A stretch of DNA of 30,674 nt from Chara braunii (taxonomy: Eukaryota; Streptophyta; Charophyceae; Charales; Characeae), in assembly GCA_003427395.1 (NCBI GenBank), contig BFEA01000222.1, positions 214,844 through 245,517 on the forward strand. Reading direction: 5' to 3'. This document shows positions 29,213-30,674 of the stretch, one piece after another (the stretch's first letter is position 1; every line of letters starts with the position of its first letter). Under the pieces are notes generated by a model. It was not told where the DNA came from. It saw nothing but the letters and a program-made list of their open reading frames with translations, and made no database searches. The position numbers and the translations under genes are program-made.

Positions 29213-30674
29213 GTATCATTGATTTCTCAGATGCGACTTTTCCTTTTGGCCTTTGTCACTTCGGAGGGGAGGCCGACAGTTCGATTTTGAGTTGTAATTA
29301 CTCTGACGGTCTAGGCTGGCCGACTCCTCATAAAACCGCCTGTTTCAGACCTGCCTGTCCGAGCATCGCGAGGAGAAAACCTCAAAAGAGGGGCGACTCG
29401 CGGCCGCATTGGTAGGGAGCCCATCACCCCCCGTGGAGGGTCATAAGCCCCCTCCTTGCCATCGGACGCGGGTACCCAACGGTAACAGACTGACGACGAG
29501 TTTTGAAAGAAAGAAAACGCACGTTGGTATCCCGTTATGGGACCACCACGCCGGGCTTATGGTCATGACATGACAAAACGAGAGGAGCAGGGGAAAAAGA
29601 TACGTGTAGAAGAGAGAAGGCGCTCCAGGGTCAGGGCAGAGAGAGAGAGGCAAGAGCTGAACATGTGTGTGGGTGAGAGAGTCAACTCAAGAGGGCAGTG
29701 AGTGGAAGGTCGCTCGCGCAGACATGTGTTGGACAGCCCACGCTGGCGAGACGATGTTGACGTCAACACGAGCGTTGCAGGATGGCTCCAGCTCTCATTC
29801 TCTTGGCTGACGTCAGCACTCGCACGTGCCAGCGGACTTCACTTTGTACGGGGCGCTCTCCGTGTCGTTTCTTCGGAACTGAGGCGAATGAGTTTTTAGA
29901 AGGGCCATTCTCTGTATTGTGATCAGGGTCGCGATGTCTCGGGAGAATGAGTACAGACTATAGGAACTCTACGAACGATGAAGCGCTAGTGGTGCACGCA
30001 TGAGAAGAGGGAGGTGAGGGAAAATCGTTTGCCAAGGACTGTGTTAGGTAGTGGCAGTAAATGTCACGTATGGACTCGCTATCGCGGAGGCGAGTATTCT
30101 TACATGATGAGAAGAGGAAAAGAGGCGTGAATATTGGAGAGAAGTGTGAAAACGAAGGGGAAAAAAAAAAACATTGGTCACATGAGTGGCTTCCTCGGGA
30201 AGTCCGAGCGGGCTGAGTTGAAACCAGACTGGAGAGAGAAGGAAGCGGGCATGCCCGCCTGTTGTCGCCATCAACAATCCAGTTTGCATGAGCTTCCTGC
30301 TTGTTTGTGGAAGTGACCAGCGAGGCGAGAGGATTGGGGAGAAGGTTGCAATGTATACTTTTCACTAGCAGACGAGTACCCTCGTGAGCAGATATCGCTG
30401 GCTCATCGTCAAACTCCTCGCTCAGCGAATGGCGTGAGATAACCCTGGGGACTTTGGCTTCACACGGCGCTTGCAAGATCGTTTGGCTTATTTTGCTTCT
30501 TCATTAGTGTGCTCATTCCCCATCATTGTCGAGCCGTCATCAGCTTCAGTTTCACTCTTGTATAACAACACTTGAGTGTGGATCGTTACTTCGCACCTTA
30601 CTCTGTCATAATAAGTGCACACGCGCACATGTGGTAGACCAGTTATGATCAATGTGGTCCCCTCGGTAGACCAG
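28444..30674. other. No recognised gene to window end
   Basis: A 194-codon plus-strand frame (28444-29028) and a 172-codon minus-strand frame (29958-30476) are the longest. Both are compositionally odd, and neither matches a family I know. An ATT microsatellite lies at 29172-29212 and a short GT run at 28505-28521. If the PBS at 27287 is real, gag should lie further right or be displaced by another insertion. Confidence 0.4.
29172..29212 (+). repeat. (ATT)n microsatellite
   Basis: About 13 ATT units following a T-rich run. It could be the reverse of an A-rich retroposon tail, but no LINE-like sequence was seen beside it. Confidence 0.9.

Noticed and set aside
29958-30476. 172-codon minus-strand frame as a gene
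   Set aside because: Ser/Phe/Pro-rich low-complexity translation, no family resemblance, and overlapping frames on both strands.

Overview
The window looks like gene-poor, repeat-rich nuclear DNA from a plant-lineage (streptophyte) eukaryote. The evidence is a Ty3/gypsy chromovirus with a plant-style initiator-tRNA-Met primer-binding site, a plant-type LINE (ORF1 with a CCHC knuckle, ORF2 with a C-terminal zinc-binding RT domain), a tRNA-Arg-type primer-binding site, and long GA/CT and GTT microsatellites. A charophyte alga such as Chara is my best guess from overall style, with low confidence. I recognise no intact host gene.

Layout. (1) 1-1808: flanking DNA with a degenerate ~21-bp repeat at its start and no recognised gene. 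(2) 1809-16430: a nearly complete Ty3/gypsy chromovirus on the minus strand. It has an LTR at 1809-2856, a polypurine tract at 2857-2870, pol and gag remnants at 2897-8430, a leader, a PBS at 9712-9723, and a second LTR at 9728-10418 that resumes at 16133-16430. Nearly every domain has lost a key residue, besides frameshifts and stops. (3) 10419-16126: a plus-strand LINE inserted inside the second LTR, with a 6-bp target duplication (GGTTGC) and a 26-nt A tail. It keeps ORF1 and the tail of ORF2, but the endonuclease and most of the reverse transcriptase are deleted. (4) 16431-19600: a LINE 3' remnant in reverse orientation, telobox-bearing repeats, and a duplicated region with GTT/GTC microsatellites. 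A broken reading frame, perfect G-box palindromes and a TTGAC cluster follow. (5) 19621-about 21850: a second, related but distinct chromovirus fragment on the minus strand. It lacks gag and protease and has an internal integrase deletion. (6) 21853-30674: no recognisable protein. The region starts with a 26-bp palindrome at the edge of the second chromovirus and holds a ~180-bp repeat that keeps a hairpin while the stem bases change. It continues with a seven-copy ~27-bp motif array containing TATA-like boxes and a five-unit alternating 122-124-bp array. That last array ends in TTTTGACA, followed two bases later by TGGCGACTCTG. I read 25.8-27.3 kb as the promoter and end of a long LTR of a plus-strand Tat/Ogre-like element whose coding part lies beyond the window.

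Nesting gives a relative order: the chromovirus inserted first, then the LINE jumped into its right LTR. The two LTRs have also diverged structurally, because a microsatellite-bearing block is inverted between them. The single N at 10032 lies inside that block, so assembly error must be excluded. The most unusual signals are the multiplied LTR-end array, the hairpin-conserving repeat, the inverted LTR block and the loss of catalytic or metal-binding residues across the first chromovirus.
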